NCBI GenBank assembly: GCA_040756905.1
Contig: JBFLYD010000048.1
Location: 1-63,390, forward strand
DNA from: Acidobacteriota bacterium
GTDB taxonomy: Bacteria; Acidobacteriota; Aminicenantia; JBFLYD01
DNA length: 63,390 nucleotides
Direction of reading: 5' to 3'
Position 1 is the stretch's first letter, and every line of letters begins with the position of its first letter. Both the position numbers and the translations under genes were made by a program. The notes under the pieces were generated by a model. It did not search any database and was not told where the DNA came from. It saw only the letters and a program-made list of their open reading frames with translations. This document shows, in pieces, positions 26,551 to 36,799 of this stretch.

Positions 26551-26667
26551 ATATAATGTCCTATGCTGATAGTGTTTTTGTCATTCCTGCAGAAGCAGGA
26601 ATCCAGAGGAAAGGAGCTGGATTCCCATTTTCACGGGAATGACGGAACGATCGGACATTTGTATAAT
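26551..26667. repeat. Palindromic intergenic repeat (CATTCCTG/CAGGAATCCAG family)
   Basis: GTCATTCCTGCAGAAGCAGG followed by AATCCAG (from 26580) opposes CTGGATTCCCATTTTCACGG and GAATGAC (to 26643). Outer AATGTCC and GGACATT form a wider inverted pair. A related piece is inside the 6.9-kb element. The 386-base gap between ccmD and copA otherwise holds only the terminator at 26.83 kb and AT-rich sequence. Confidence 0.6.
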
Positions 26668-26822
26668 TTTTTTAATTAAAGCTTACTTTAATTAACAGCT
26701 TCTTATAAAAAATAGCCATTTTAATGAACCACCTGAACTATATTTATTTTAATGGGGATATAACCCCCCCCTCTCTAAATACTGTAAAATCAGCTTGATT
26801 GCCAGGTCTCAAATTTAAAAAG

Positions 26823-26846
26823 ATCTTTACCAGTTCAGGTAAAGAT
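26823..26846 (-). terminator. Hairpin terminator after copA
   Basis: ATCTTTACC (26823-26831) pairs perfectly with GGTAAAGAT (26838-26846) over a six-base loop. T-runs follow on both strands, so it can act in both directions between the convergent ccm and copA transcripts. Confidence 0.7.
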
Positions 26847-26861
26847 TTTATTTTTATCCCA

Positions 26862-29516
26862 TTACAAAGAAAATTTGGGTTCATATCTTCTCATAGAAAG
26901 AGAATTTGTAACAACAAAAACAGAGCTAAAAGCCATTGCAGCTCCCGCTATTATAGGATTTAGTAAAATTCCAAAAAATGGATAAAGAATTCCTGCAGCT
27001 ATGGGAATTCCAAGAAGATTATAAAAGAAAGCCCAAAATAAATTTTGCTTGATTTTTTTCATCGTGTAAGAGCTCAAATCCATCGCTGTTAAAACATCTC
27101 TTAAATCATCCTTTATCATTACAATATCTCCTGCTTCGATTGCAATGTCAGTCCCTGAGCCAATAGCAATACCAAGATCAGCCTGAGTTAAAGCTGGTGC
27201 ATCATTAATTCCATCCCCAACCATTGCAACTTTTTTCCCTTCTGCCTGTAACTTCTTTATCTCTGAGGCTTTATCCTGGGGAAGCACCTCTGAGAGAACA
27301 AGTTCGATTCCCAATTTTTTCCCAATGGCTTTGCCTGTTCTTCGGTTATCCCCTGTAATCATCCAAACTTCTTTTCCTTTTTTCTTTAATTCTTTAATAG
27401 TCTCTGTAGAATAATTTTTTAACGTATCAGCTACTCCTATCAAGCCTACAGACTTATCATCAACTCCAAGTATCATAACAGTTTTTCCCTGATGTTCAAG
27501 ATTGCGGATGCTATCTTCGATGAAATCAATTTTTATGTTGAATTTGTCGAATAATTTTCGGTTTCCGAGGACAATTTTTTTATTGTCATATTCTGCTATT
27601 ACCCCCATCCCAGGTATTGCTTGAAAATTTGAGGGTTCTGGAATTTTTATTCCTTCCTTTTTGGCTTCATTCACGATTGCCTCAGCAAGAGGATGCTCAG
27701 ATTTTTTCTCTGGGATAGAGGCTAATTTCAAAATCTCTTTTTTATCCATACCGTTAACCGGAATTGCATCTGTGAGCTCTGGTTTTCCTTTAGTTAATGT
27801 GCCAGTTTTATCAAATATAATTGTGGTGATCTTGTAAACTTTCTGAAGGCTCTCAGCACTTTTAATCAAAATTCCATTCTTTGCACCAATACCTGTTCCA
27901 ACCATAACCGCTGTAGGAGTTGCCAATCCAAGGGCACATGGACATGCAATTATCAAAACCGCTATTGCAATCGTAAGGGAGAACACAAAACTTTTTCCAA
28001 CAAGAATCCATATGAAAAATGAAAAAACAGCAATTAGAACAACTGCAGGAACAAAATAAGCTGAAATTTTATCAGCGAGTCTCTGTATTGGAGCCTTGCT
28101 TCCCTGAGCCTCTTCAACCAGTTTTATTATCTGGGATAAAACTGTATCCTTCCCGATTTTCAATGCTTTAAATTTAAATGAACCTGTCTTATTTATTGTT
28201 CCTCCGATAACTTTACTTCCTGAAGATTTCTCCACTGGAATACTTTCTCCTGTTATCATCGATTCATCCACGCTTGAGTAACCTTCAATTACCTCCCCAT
28301 CCACAGGAATCTTTTCCCCAGGCTTTACAATCACAACGTCCCCGATTTTAACCTCTTCCACTGGAACTTCTATTTCTTCGTTATTTCTTACAACAACAGC
28401 AGTCCTGGGCTTTAATCCCATCAATTTTTTTATTGCTTCTGAATTTCTTCCTTTTGCAATCGATTCAAGCCATTTTCCCAGTAAGATGAATGTGATAAGA
28501 ATTCCTGCTATTTCATAATAAAGATTTTCCATTCCATATTTTTTAGATCCTGCCCCCATCAAAATAGAAACATACAGACTGTACAGGTAAGCTGCTCCAA
28601 CCCCAAGGGCAACAAGAGTGTCCATTGTGGCTGATTTTGATTTGATAACAGCCATCGTTCCTTTTGTAAAAAATTCATAACCTGCTATAAAAATAGGTGT
28701 AGTTAGAATAAATTGAATCAAGGCAATGTTTTTTAGCACAAAAGAAGGAATTGGAAGACCTATGTGAGGTCCCATTGCAAAATAAGCTAAGGGGATTGAT
28801 AAAATAAGAGATACAATAAATTTAATTTTTAAACTCGTTATTTCCTTCTCTCGAATTTCCTTCTCTCTGTCAATACTTAAAGTTTCTTCCTCAACCGGAG
28901 TATATCCTGCGGATTTTATGGCATTTTTTATTTTTGTAATGCTTATTTTGTTGGGGTCGTATATGATTTTTGCCTTCTCGTTGATGAATAACTCTTTCGA
29001 TATGATTCCATCCAGATTATCTAAGACACCTTTAACAGTTCCTAAACAATGGAGGTTATCCATTCCTATGATTTTTAAATTCAGAATCTCTTTCTTTTTC
29101 TCTTCTTTTATTACTTTATATCCTGTAATTTCTATTGCATTTTCTAATTGGGATAATTCCGTAGTCTCTGGATTGAATTCAATAAAAGCTTTTTCAGAAG
29201 CAAAATTGACCCTGGCATCCAGAACACCTTTTACTTTTTTTAGTGAATTTTCTATTGTTATTGCACAGGAAGCACAATGCATCCCACTTATAGAAATAGA
29301 TGTTTTTTCAATTTTATCGTATTTTAATTCCATCCCTTTCTCAATTTCAACCTTGTGTTTTTCTTTCTCTCTTATTTTAACTTTTTTTTCCTGTTCTTCT
29401 TCAAGAAATTTCTCTAAACAAAATTTACTGCAGAAATAATATGTCCTCCCTTCTCTTTCAGTCTTTAATTCAGTTTCTTCGTTAACAGTCATCCCACAGA
29501 TTGGGTCAATTGGCAT
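26862..29516 (-). CDS. copA: Cu(+)-exporting P1B-type ATPase with N-terminal YHS domain
   Basis: 884 residues. Order: a YHS metal domain (1-40, DPICGMTV...YYFCSKFC), a canonical HMA domain with GMHCASC (78-84), a second degenerate HMA domain with a single Cys (GMDNLHCLG, 151-159), then the transport core with the intramembrane [16 protein letters not shown] actuator loop, DKTGTLTKG phosphorylation site, SEHPLAEAI and [10 protein letters not shown]. The CPC motif and the final Met/Ser-rich helix indicate Cu(I)/Ag(I) export from the cytoplasm. It ends a leftward copper island with CusABC and BlaI. No BlaI-type operator was seen directly upstream. Confidence 0.95.
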   Translation of the reverse strand: MPIDPICGMTVNEETELKTEREGRTYYFCSKFCLEKFLEEEQEKKVKIREKEKHKVEIEKGMELKYDKIEKTSISISGMHCASCAITIENSLKKVKGVLDARVNFASEKAFIEFNPETTELSQLENAIEITGYKVIKEEKKKEILNLKIIGMDNLHCLGTVKGVLDNLDGIISKELFINEKAKIIYDPNKISITKIKNAIKSAGYTPVEEETLSIDREKEIREKEITSLKIKFIVSLILSIPLAYFAMGPHIGLPIPSFVLKNIALIQFILTTPIFIAGYEFFTKGTMAVIKSKSATMDTLVALGVGAAYLYSLYVSILMGAGSKKYGMENLYYEIAGILITFILLGKWLESIAKGRNSEAIKKLMGLKPRTAVVVRNNEEIEVPVEEVKIGDVVIVKPGEKIPVDGEVIEGYSSVDESMITGESIPVEKSSGSKVIGGTINKTGSFKFKALKIGKDTVLSQIIKLVEEAQGSKAPIQRLADKISAYFVPAVVLIAVFSFFIWILVGKSFVFSLTIAIAVLIIACPCALGLATPTAVMVGTGIGAKNGILIKSAESLQKVYKITTIIFDKTGTLTKGKPELTDAIPVNGMDKKEILKLASIPEKKSEHPLAEAIVNEAKKEGIKIPEPSNFQAIPGMGVIAEYDNKKIVLGNRKLFDKFNIKIDFIEDSIRNLEHQGKTVMILGVDDKSVGLIGVADTLKNYSTETIKELKKKGKEVWMITGDNRRTGKAIGKKLGIELVLSEVLPQDKASEIKKLQAEGKKVAMVGDGINDAPALTQADLGIAIGSGTDIAIEAGDIVMIKDDLRDVLTAMDLSSYTMKKIKQNLFWAFFYNLLGIPIAAGILYPFFGILLNPIIAGAAMAFSSVFVVTNSLSMRRYEPKFSL

Positions 29517-29633
29517 TTTATTTTATCCTTTTATTTCTTTATTTTATTTTTTCTTTTGAAGAACCCTGCCATTCCTGAATCAAGTTCAGGACAGGAAATA
29601 GCAGGGATTCTTCGACGGCAAGGTATTTTGTCA

Positions 29634-30017
29634 TTAATATTGCTCGCCTTGACCCGCCCCTGAAGGGACGGGATTGCGGCGAGCCTTCCGTTCAACATAT
29701 TTTTCCGGGTCTTTATCAAATATTATCATCCTCTCCCTATTGGGGAGAGGATCGAGGCGAGGGGGAAGATTGCTTTTCTTTTTTATAGTCTTTTGAATAA
29801 CTTCATAAACCCCTTCAATATTATTCAATATAGCTTCATTACTAAATCTTAATATTTGCACTCCTATCTTGGATAATTCTTTTGTTCTTAATTCATCTTG
29901 TTGTCTACTCTCATCTTCATAATGTTGCCCACCATCAGCTTCAATACCAAGCTTATATTCCGGAGAATAGAAATCTAATATATATTTGCCAATAGAAAAT
30001 TGTCTTCTGAACTTCAC
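29634..30017 (-). CDS. DUF559 (Vsr/PD-(D/E)XK-related) endonuclease-like protein with disrupted 5' end
   Basis: The first usable start is GTG at 30017, giving 127 residues, but the family homology continues upstream in the same frame to about 30110 (LRKDQTDAEKKLWAVLRNRQ) without any ATG, GTG or TTG before a stop at 30129-30131. The core KFRRQFSIGKYILDFYSPEYKLGIEADGGQH...LRTKELSKIGVQILRF is intact. The C-terminal 45 residues are encoded by a GGGGAGAGG palindrome and a second palindrome, and another copy of the GGGGAGAGG repeat sits at the missing start. The gene is probably 5'-truncated or uses a rare start. The role of the family is unproven; the fold suggests DNA nicking. Confidence 0.65.
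   Translation of the reverse strand: MKFRRQFSIGKYILDFYSPEYKLGIEADGGQHYEDESRQQDELRTKELSKIGVQILRFSNEAILNNIEGVYEVIQKTIKKKSNLPPRLDPLPNRERMIIFDKDPEKYVERKARRNPVPSGAGQGEQY
29728..29766. repeat. GGGGAGAGG palindrome inside the DUF559 reading frame
   Basis: ATCCTCTCCCTATTGGGGAG then AGGAT, followed by CGAGGCGAGGGGG. This copy is translated as the DUF559 C-terminal tail (LPPRLDPLPNRER). Confidence 0.6.
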
Positions 30018-30119
30018 CCCGTCTAATTGACGATTTCGAAGTACTGCCCAAAGTTTCTTTTCAGCATCTGTCTGATCTTTCCGAAGTTTTCTACATATCT
30101 CAATTCTTTTTCTTTTCGT

Positions 30120-30166
30120 TTCTCCCCCTCACCCTACCCTCTCCCCATAAAGGAGAGGATGAAAGA
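30120..30166. repeat. GGGGAGAGG palindrome at the broken 5' end of the DUF559 gene
   Basis: CCCCCTCACCCTACCCTCTCCCCATAAAGGAGAGG at 30124-30158, split by a loop; same family as those at 8.34 and 30.84 kb. It contains the stop that closes the upstream frame of the DUF559 gene. Confidence 0.6.
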
Positions 30167-30222
30167 TATCACCTTCTGATTTTTAAAAAAATTCACAATT
30201 CAAGACCTGACCCCAAATTTTT

Positions 30223-30744
30223 TTAGTGTTTGTGCTCTTCTTTCTTTACTTCCTTCCCTTTCTCATGCTTCATCATCATTGGGCATCCCATTCCTTTTCC
30301 CTCTTTATGCATCTCCTGAATTTTCTTCACAACCTCTGGATTGTCAGATGTGATTTTTATTTGCACTCCATCTGGCAGATTTGTGGTTTCTACCTTTACA
30401 TCTTTCATCATTTCTTTGCAGCATCCTTCTTTCTTTTCATGTTCATGCTTTTCCATATGCATCATCTTCATCCCAGGGCATTCCATCCCTTTCTTGGATT
30501 CTTCTTTTTTAATATATTTCTCTGGATTTTTATCGAACTTATCTTTGCAATCTTGGGAACAGAAATAATAAGTTTCACCTTTATATTCTGACTTGAACTT
30601 TGCTTCTTCTTTTGCAAGCTTCATTCCACATACTGGATCTTTGACCTCTTCTTTTGCCCTCAAATAAACTGGCATTGAAATGATTGCCAGTGCAACAAAA
30701 ACTGCAATGAAGAATAACCAGAAATTCTTACTTAAATGTTTCAT
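30223..30744 (-). CDS. Exported YHS-domain metal-binding protein
   Basis: 173 residues with AAAAAGGAGG before the start. Signal/anchor ([21 protein letters not shown]), then a YHS domain ([17 protein letters not shown]...[12 protein letters not shown], about 37-75) and a Met/His/Cys-rich region ([34 protein letters not shown]) ending HKH. It is a likely periplasmic Cu(I)/Ag(I) chaperone or sponge serving the CusCBA pump encoded upstream and CopA downstream. The 250-base gap after cusA includes a repeat and a hairpin. Confidence 0.8.
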   Translation of the reverse strand: MKHLSKNFWLFFIAVFVALAIISMPVYLRAKEEVKDPVCGMKLAKEEAKFKSEYKGETYYFCSQDCKDKFDKNPEKYIKKEESKKGMECPGMKMMHMEKHEHEKKEGCCKEMMKDVKVETTNLPDGVQIKITSDNPEVVKKIQEMHKEGKGMGCPMMMKHEKGKEVKKEEHKH

Positions 30745-30841
30745 TTTAAAATCCTCCTTTTTACATTAGTTTATATTATAAAAAATAAAATTTTGTGGCG
30801 ACTAATACAAACACAAAAAGTTTTATTACATTCTCAGTATG

Positions 30842-30894
30842 ACCCCTCACCTTTTTCCTCTCCCCTATGAGGGGAGAGGGGTGGGTGAGGGGTG
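30842..30894. repeat. GGGGAGAGG palindrome between cusA and the YHS gene
   Basis: CCCCTCACC...CCTCTCCCCTATGAGGGGAG...GGGTGAGGGG. The flanking left sequence (CTAATACAAACACA at about 30797) resembles the outer arm of the 8.3-kb copy, so both belong to the same larger element. Confidence 0.6.
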
Positions 30895-30911
30895 ACTGTG
30901 GAACAGAAATT

Positions 30912-30934
30912 ATTACATCTGCTATAGATGTAAT
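30912..30934. terminator. Hairpin downstream of cusA
   Basis: ATTACATCT and AGATGTAAT pair perfectly (9 bp) around GCTAT. A T-rich tail follows on the plus strand; on the minus strand, where the cus operon reads, the tail is short, so efficient termination is uncertain. Confidence 0.35.
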
Positions 30935-30993
30935 TTTTATGGTCACTCTTGCTGCCCAAATCTCTAACTTATTGTAAAACTTTACTTGTTTTC

Positions 30994-33900
30994 TCATTTT
31001 TCCATATGTTTTACCTCTGAATGCCATTTCCATAGTAAAAATATTGCAGGATACACTAATAATTCCATGACAAATGAGGTGAATATTCCACCAACCATTG
31101 GAGCAGCTATTCTTTTCATAACATCAGCTCCTGTTTCATGAGTCTGAGACCACATAATGGGAAGTAATCCCATAAAGAGTGCCATAGCTGTCATCATCTT
31201 TGGCCTTACTCTTTTCACAGCTCCATGAACTATTGCTTCTTTTAAATTCTCCATCGTCTTCATTAAACCCTTCTTTTTCATATCATTATAAGAAAGGTCA
31301 AGATAAAGAAGCATTATAACTCCTGTTTCCGCATCAACTCCAAGAAGAGCAATTATCCCAGCCCAGATTCCAATGCTTATATTGTAACCGAGTAAATACA
31401 TTAACCACACTGCTCCAACTAAAGAGAAAGGAACTGCCAACATAACTATAAAGGTTTTTGTAAATGAACCAGTGTTCAAATAAAGAAGCAAAATTATGAT
31501 AAAAATGGTTAAAGGCACAACTAACATAAGCCTTTGTTTTACTCTCATCATGTATTCATATTGGCCGGAAAAAACAAGAGTATATCCTTCTGGTAATTTT
31601 AGATTATCCCTTAATATCTGCTTTACCTCATTAACATAACCACCAATATCCCTCCCTGCCATATCTATATAAACATATCCTGCAAGTCTTGCATTTTCAT
31701 CCCTTATCATAGACGGTCCGAGTCTGACCTCTATGTTTGCAAGTTGGGTAATAGGAACCTGAGCTCCTGAAGAAGTTGGAACATATATTTTCCTCAATTT
31801 TTCTATGTCGTCCCTTAACTCTCTCGGATATCTCAGATTAACCGGGTATCTCTCCCTCCCTTCGATTGTCTGGGTGATATTCTCTCCTCCTACAGCAGCC
31901 ATTACTACCATTTCCACATCCTCAATCGATAAACCATATCTTGCAATTTCTTCTCGGTTCAACTTGAAATCTACAAAATAACCACCTGATGTCCTTTCTG
32001 AAATCACACTCTGTGTTCCTTCCAGTCCTGAAACGAGCTTTTCAATTTCAATTCCAATCTGTTCAATCTTTTTCAGGTCATCGCCATAAATCTTTATTCC
32101 AACTGGGGTTCTCACTCCTGTTGTCAGCATATCAATTCTTGCTTTAATCGGCATCGTCCATGCGTTAACGACTCCTGGCAATCTTAGTGCTTTATCGATT
32201 CCCTTTTCTCCGTATATCAATTCCTCCCATGAAATCCTGTCTGGCCAGAATACTCTGAATGGGCCTTGAAGAAACTCAGGAATAATCTTTGAATACCATC
32301 TTTCTTTTTTTCTCCATTCATTCTGGGGTTTTAAAATTACTGTAGTTTCCATCATTGAAAATGGTGCAGGGTCAGTAGAAGTTACAGCCCTTCCTGCTTT
32401 TCCAAAAACTCTTTCTACCTCTGGAAACGACCTCAACAGTTTATCCTGAATTTGAAGAAGCCGTGTTGCTTCTGTGACAGAAATTCCCGGAAGTGTTGTT
32501 GGCATGTATAAAATTGAACCTTCATTTAAAGGAGGCATAAATTCTGAACCGAGTTTAAAATATACAGGGATTGTGGTTAAAACAATCAAAATAGCAAGAA
32601 TAATAATTTTGAGTGGTCTTTTTAAAATAAAATTAATTGAAGGTTCATAAATTCTAAATAAAAATTTACTAACAGGGTGCTTCTCTTCTGAGCGAATCTT
32701 TCCTCTTATAAAAAGGCCCATCAGCGCAGGAGCAACTGTTATAGCAACAATAGCAGCAAAAGCCATTGCAAAATTTTTTGTAAATGCAAGAGGTTTAAAA
32801 AGCCTTCCTTCAAAGGCTTCGAGGGTAAATATCGGCATAAACGAAATTGCAATCACAAGAAGACTGAAGAATATTGGCCTTCCAACTTCCTTTGCAGCAG
32901 ATATTAATGTTTCAAACTTAGAGATTCCAGATGATTCATCATAATGTTCAAGCCTTTTATGGGCATTCTCTACAAGAATAATCGATGCATCGACCATTGC
33001 TCCAATTGCAATTGCAATTCCTCCAAGAGACATGATGTTTGACGTAAGTTTCATGTAATACATGGGAATAAACGAAAGCAATGCTGCAAATATAAGAGTA
33101 ACAATCGGAATTAATGCAGACCTTATATGCCAGAGAAAAGTAAGTATTACTAAACATACAACTAAAATTTCCTCAAAAAGTTTTGTTTTTAGAGTGTTAA
33201 TAGAGCGTTGAATCAAATCAGACCTATCATAAGTTGTAATTACCTCAACACCCTCTGGAAGTTTAATTTCTTTCAATTTCTGTTTAACTCTTTTAATAAC
33301 ATCCAGGGCATTTTCTCCATACCTCATAACAACAATTCCACCCACAACTTCTCCCTTGCCATCCAGTTCAGCCACACCTCTTCTTATATCTGGCCCTAAA
33401 ACAACATTTGCCACACTCTTTATTCTTACAGGAACTCCATTGGCATCATTCTTTAAAACTGTCTCTTCTAAATCTTTTATTGATTTTACATAACCCCTTC
33501 CTGTAACCATATATTCAGTGCCAGAAATTTCAATCAACCTTGCACCAATGTCATTGTTCGCTTTTCTTATTGCCATGATAACTTCATGAAGAGGAATGTT
33601 GTAAGATAAAAGAGATTCAGGGTTAACAACAACCTGATACTGCCTTACAAATCCTCCAACGGATGCAACTTCTGCAACTCCCCTAACAGATTGAAGTGAA
33701 TATCTAAGATGCCAGTCCTGAAAGGCTCTTAAATCTTCGATAGAATGTTTCCCTGATTTATCAACAAGAGCATACTGAAATACCCATCCAATTCCAGTGG
33801 CATCAGGTCCTAACTCAACTCTGACATCTGGTGGAAGGACTGGAATTACTTTGCTTAAATATTCAAGAACTCTCGTTCTTGCCCAATAGACATCTGTTCC

Positions 33901-34194
33901 ATCTTCAAAAATTATGTACACATAAGAAAAACCATAATCTGAAAATGCCCGGATATCTATTACTTTTGGTGCACCGAGGAGGGAAGTAACTATTGGATAA
34001 GTTACCTGGTCTTCAATTATATCAGGAGGTCTGTCCCACCTTGAAAAGACTATTACCTGGGTATCAGAAAGGTCAGGAATAGCATCGAGAGGGATGCTTT
34101 TGATACACCAGATAGAATAAAATACAGCAAAGACAACTCCAATGAATATGAAAAATCTATTTTTTGCTGACCATTCAATAATTTTTTCTATCAT
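30994..34194 (-). CDS. cusA: CusA-type heavy-metal RND efflux transporter (Cu/Ag)
   Basis: 1066 residues, the normal length for HME-RND pumps. Twelve spans with two large periplasmic loops. IPLDAIPDLSDTQVIVFSRW at the N-terminus, GAMVDASIILVENAHKR in TM4, and AWTMPIKARIDMLTTGVRTP (about residue 680) are signature segments; the methionines in the last one belong to the Cu(I)/Ag(I) relay of CusA. It drives proton-coupled export of monovalent copper or silver from periplasm to exterior with CusB and CusC. Spacing of 16 bases from cusB supports one operon. Confidence 0.94.
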   Translation of the reverse strand: MIEKIIEWSAKNRFFIFIGVVFAVFYSIWCIKSIPLDAIPDLSDTQVIVFSRWDRPPDIIEDQVTYPIVTSLLGAPKVIDIRAFSDYGFSYVYIIFEDGTDVYWARTRVLEYLSKVIPVLPPDVRVELGPDATGIGWVFQYALVDKSGKHSIEDLRAFQDWHLRYSLQSVRGVAEVASVGGFVRQYQVVVNPESLLSYNIPLHEVIMAIRKANNDIGARLIEISGTEYMVTGRGYVKSIKDLEETVLKNDANGVPVRIKSVANVVLGPDIRRGVAELDGKGEVVGGIVVMRYGENALDVIKRVKQKLKEIKLPEGVEVITTYDRSDLIQRSINTLKTKLFEEILVVCLVILTFLWHIRSALIPIVTLIFAALLSFIPMYYMKLTSNIMSLGGIAIAIGAMVDASIILVENAHKRLEHYDESSGISKFETLISAAKEVGRPIFFSLLVIAISFMPIFTLEAFEGRLFKPLAFTKNFAMAFAAIVAITVAPALMGLFIRGKIRSEEKHPVSKFLFRIYEPSINFILKRPLKIIILAILIVLTTIPVYFKLGSEFMPPLNEGSILYMPTTLPGISVTEATRLLQIQDKLLRSFPEVERVFGKAGRAVTSTDPAPFSMMETTVILKPQNEWRKKERWYSKIIPEFLQGPFRVFWPDRISWEELIYGEKGIDKALRLPGVVNAWTMPIKARIDMLTTGVRTPVGIKIYGDDLKKIEQIGIEIEKLVSGLEGTQSVISERTSGGYFVDFKLNREEIARYGLSIEDVEMVVMAAVGGENITQTIEGRERYPVNLRYPRELRDDIEKLRKIYVPTSSGAQVPITQLANIEVRLGPSMIRDENARLAGYVYIDMAGRDIGGYVNEVKQILRDNLKLPEGYTLVFSGQYEYMMRVKQRLMLVVPLTIFIIILLLYLNTGSFTKTFIVMLAVPFSLVGAVWLMYLLGYNISIGIWAGIIALLGVDAETGVIMLLYLDLSYNDMKKKGLMKTMENLKEAIVHGAVKRVRPKMMTAMALFMGLLPIMWSQTHETGADVMKRIAAPMVGGIFTSFVMELLVYPAIFLLWKWHSEVKHMEK

Positions 34195-34210
34195 TTAAAA
34201 TCCTCTCTAT

Positions 34211-35521
34211 TCAATGTTCATGGGGCTTTTTTATCGCTGATTTTAATTTGCTTTCAGAATCGATAAGGAAATTTGCTGAGGTAACAACTTTTTCTCCCTC
34301 TTTAACTCCTTCAATAACTTCATAATAATCATCAATTTTCGAGCCTAATTTTACTTCCCTTGGCTCAAAATATCCCTCTCCCCGGTCGATAAAAATTAAT
34401 TTTCTTTTTCCTGAATCGAGCACTGCACTCTCGGGGATTGTAAGCTTTTCTCCTAAATTTAGCTTTAAATTAATATTTCCATACATATCTGGCTTTAGTT
34501 TAAAATCTTTGTTTGGAAATTCAATTCTTACCTTCACAGTTCTTGTCTCGGTTTCTAAGTACGGGTAGATATAAGTTATTTTTCCTATAAATTGCTCCCC
34601 AGGAAAATAAGGAAGCTCAACTGTTGCGTTCTGTCCTATTGAAACAAAAGGTAACTCATACTCATAGATATCTGCTAAAACCCAGATGTTCGAGATGTCA
34701 GCGATCCTGTATAAATTCTCTCCAGGCATTACATATTTTCCCTGAAGAATATTTTTCTCTACGACAAACCCAGTGAAAGGAGCATAAAATTCCATGGTTT
34801 TTAGAGGTCTTCTGGATTTTTCAAGCTCTTTAATTTGCTCTTCAGTTATATCCCAATAAATTAACCTTCTTCTGGCTGAATCAAGGAGAGTATCTGTGCT
34901 GCTCGTTACTTCATTGTAAACCTTACCCTCAAAATATCCTTTAGCCTTTAAGGCTAATAGATATTCTTCCTGGGCAGATACAAGTTCTGGGCTGTAGATT
35001 GAAAAAAGGGGCTGTCCTTTTTTAACAAGCTTACCTGTATAGTCCACATATAATTTTTCTATCCATCCTGGAAATTTTGTATTTATATAGGTTAGTTTTG
35101 TCTCATCATAGGTAAATCTTGCTACTGTTCTAATAATTTTTTCTAAATTTCTGTATTCTGCTTTTCCAAATGTAACTCCTATCAATTGCTGTTTTTCAGG
35201 ACTTATCCTTACAGTTCCTTCAGGCATCTCCATCTTCTCATGCTCTTCTTCCTCTATGGGAACCAGAGTCATCCCACAGATAGGACATTCGCCCGGTTTA
35301 TCAGATATGTAGTTGGGATGCATCGGACAGTGGTAAAGGGTTTTCTTTTCAGCCTGTTTTTTATCTCCTGAATGTTTATGCTCAGCATGTTCCATAGAAG
35401 TTTCTTTTGATTTAATTTTTTCAGTCTGTTCGGTTTTTTTACAGGAAGTTGAAAATACAATGAACAAAAACAGAAGAGAAAAGATTATGCTTAATTTCGC
35501 TATTTTATACGTTTTTCCCAT
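34211..35521 (-). CDS. cusB: CusB-type periplasmic adaptor with heavy-metal-binding domain
   Basis: 436 residues. Lipoprotein signal with lipobox (VFSTSC, Cys at about 27), a His-rich linker (HAEHKHSGDKKQ), a heavy-metal-binding domain (YHCPMHPNYISDKPGECPIC), then membrane-fusion domains: a barrel-sandwich (FPGWIEKLYVDYTGKLVKKGQ), a helical hairpin (about 185-235), a beta-barrel and a membrane-proximal domain. It links CusA to the outer membrane channel and probably passes metal to the pump. The separate CusF-like metal role may be filled by its HMBD and the YHS protein. Confidence 0.92.
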   Translation of the reverse strand: MGKTYKIAKLSIIFSLLFLFIVFSTSCKKTEQTEKIKSKETSMEHAEHKHSGDKKQAEKKTLYHCPMHPNYISDKPGECPICGMTLVPIEEEEHEKMEMPEGTVRISPEKQQLIGVTFGKAEYRNLEKIIRTVARFTYDETKLTYINTKFPGWIEKLYVDYTGKLVKKGQPLFSIYSPELVSAQEEYLLALKAKGYFEGKVYNEVTSSTDTLLDSARRRLIYWDITEEQIKELEKSRRPLKTMEFYAPFTGFVVEKNILQGKYVMPGENLYRIADISNIWVLADIYEYELPFVSIGQNATVELPYFPGEQFIGKITYIYPYLETETRTVKVRIEFPNKDFKLKPDMYGNINLKLNLGEKLTIPESAVLDSGKRKLIFIDRGEGYFEPREVKLGSKIDDYYEVIEGVKEGEKVVTSANFLIDSESKLKSAIKKPHEH

Positions 35522-35534
35522 AATCAGCTCCTTA

Positions 35535-36785
35535 TTATTTAATGATTTCTAATGAGGTTAATTCTTCAATTTTTGCAGTGGAAATCCATAGATTGCTTAA
35601 CTCCTTGAAATAATCCATTTCATATGTAAATAAATTATTTATGTCAGAAAGAAGGGTTAAAAAATCAACTCTATCTACCTGATAATTGGCAAGGGAGGAT
35701 TCAAGAGTTAAAGTAGCCTGAGGAATGATCCTATCCTTGTAAAGTTCAATCAAATTCTCAGATGTTTTTGCCATGATAAAATTATCGTTTAACATAAAAT
35801 ATATTTCATTTTTCATGGAAGTATAACTATTTTTTGAACTGCTGAGCTTTGAAAGAGATTCACTTAAAAGGTTTGCCTGTTTTTTCTTATAATAAAGAGG
35901 AACCTCTATTCCAACCATTATTTCATACATGTCTTTAAAAGGCCCTTTAAAATCCTTGCCTCCCTGTACCATAAAATTTGGATAAAATTCTTTTTTTGCC
36001 AGCTCAACCTCATTAAAATTTTCATCAATTATTAACTCGGCTTCCCTTAAAACAGGGGATTTTTTCATAGCTTCTTCATATAGCTTGTTTAATTCAATTT
36101 TAAGCTCATAAAATTGAATTTCCTCAGGTATACCCACAGGTCTTTCGGGAGGGAAATCAAGAACTGAATTGATATTTGCTCTAACAATTCTAATCATTTC
36201 TCTTATTGGAATTATCATTTCTTCAATTTTAGAGATTTCAACCTGAGCTTTGAATACATCTGACTGAATACCTTTACCCACTGCATATTTTACCTCTGCA
36301 AGTTTAAGACCTTTTTCTAAAATCTCTTTTTTCTTTGTCAATATCTCAATAGCTTTATTGTAGTAAAATAGCCTTGAATATAATTCTTTTATTTCTTTAA
36401 TAAGAGAAAGTGTTTCAGCTTTCAGACTTTCTTCAGTTTGAAGGGCTCTCTTTGTTGCAATTTCGCCTTTCAATTGAAGTTTTCCTGGAAATGGAACTAT
36501 CTGGAAAAATGAAAATCCAATTCCACTCATCATCTCTTCTCCAACTGAAAATCTATCAATGCCAATGTTTTTTACATTAAAACCAATAACAGGGTCAGGA
36601 AGAGTTTTTTCAGGAGTTACTCTAAATTTCTTCGCTTCCACTAAATTTTTAATCGATTTAATCTTAGGGTTTCTCTCAAGAGCCAAGCTAATTAATTCAT
36701 CTAAACTTAAGGTTTTTTCCTGGTTGTAGACATTAATGGACAATATTCCTGTAATTATAAAGGCTAAAACTAAAATTTTTTTCAT
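35535..36785 (-). CDS. cusC: CusC/TolC-type outer membrane efflux protein
   Basis: 416 residues with a signal peptide (MKKILVLAFIITGILSINVY). Two OEP repeats rich in coiled coil (SLDELISLALERNPKIKSI, about 25-210; NKLYEEAMKKSPVLREAELI, about 220-410) are the TolC-family pattern, including the DSP-like turn and YQVDRVDFLTLLSDINNLF near the end. It would form the trimeric exit duct of the pump. Short gaps (13 and 14 bases) join it to cusB and to the M56 gene. Confidence 0.88.
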   Translation of the reverse strand: MKKILVLAFIITGILSINVYNQEKTLSLDELISLALERNPKIKSIKNLVEAKKFRVTPEKTLPDPVIGFNVKNIGIDRFSVGEEMMSGIGFSFFQIVPFPGKLQLKGEIATKRALQTEESLKAETLSLIKEIKELYSRLFYYNKAIEILTKKKEILEKGLKLAEVKYAVGKGIQSDVFKAQVEISKIEEMIIPIREMIRIVRANINSVLDFPPERPVGIPEEIQFYELKIELNKLYEEAMKKSPVLREAELIIDENFNEVELAKKEFYPNFMVQGGKDFKGPFKDMYEIMVGIEVPLYYKKKQANLLSESLSKLSSSKNSYTSMKNEIYFMLNDNFIMAKTSENLIELYKDRIIPQATLTLESSLANYQVDRVDFLTLLSDINNLFTYEMDYFKELSNLWISTAKIEELTSLEIIK

Positions 36786-36799
36786 TTATTCCTCCTGAA

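Noticed and set aside
30776-31033. 85-residue frame overlapping the 3' end of cusA
   Set aside because: It starts inside cusA and runs through a palindromic repeat and a hairpin; no domain.
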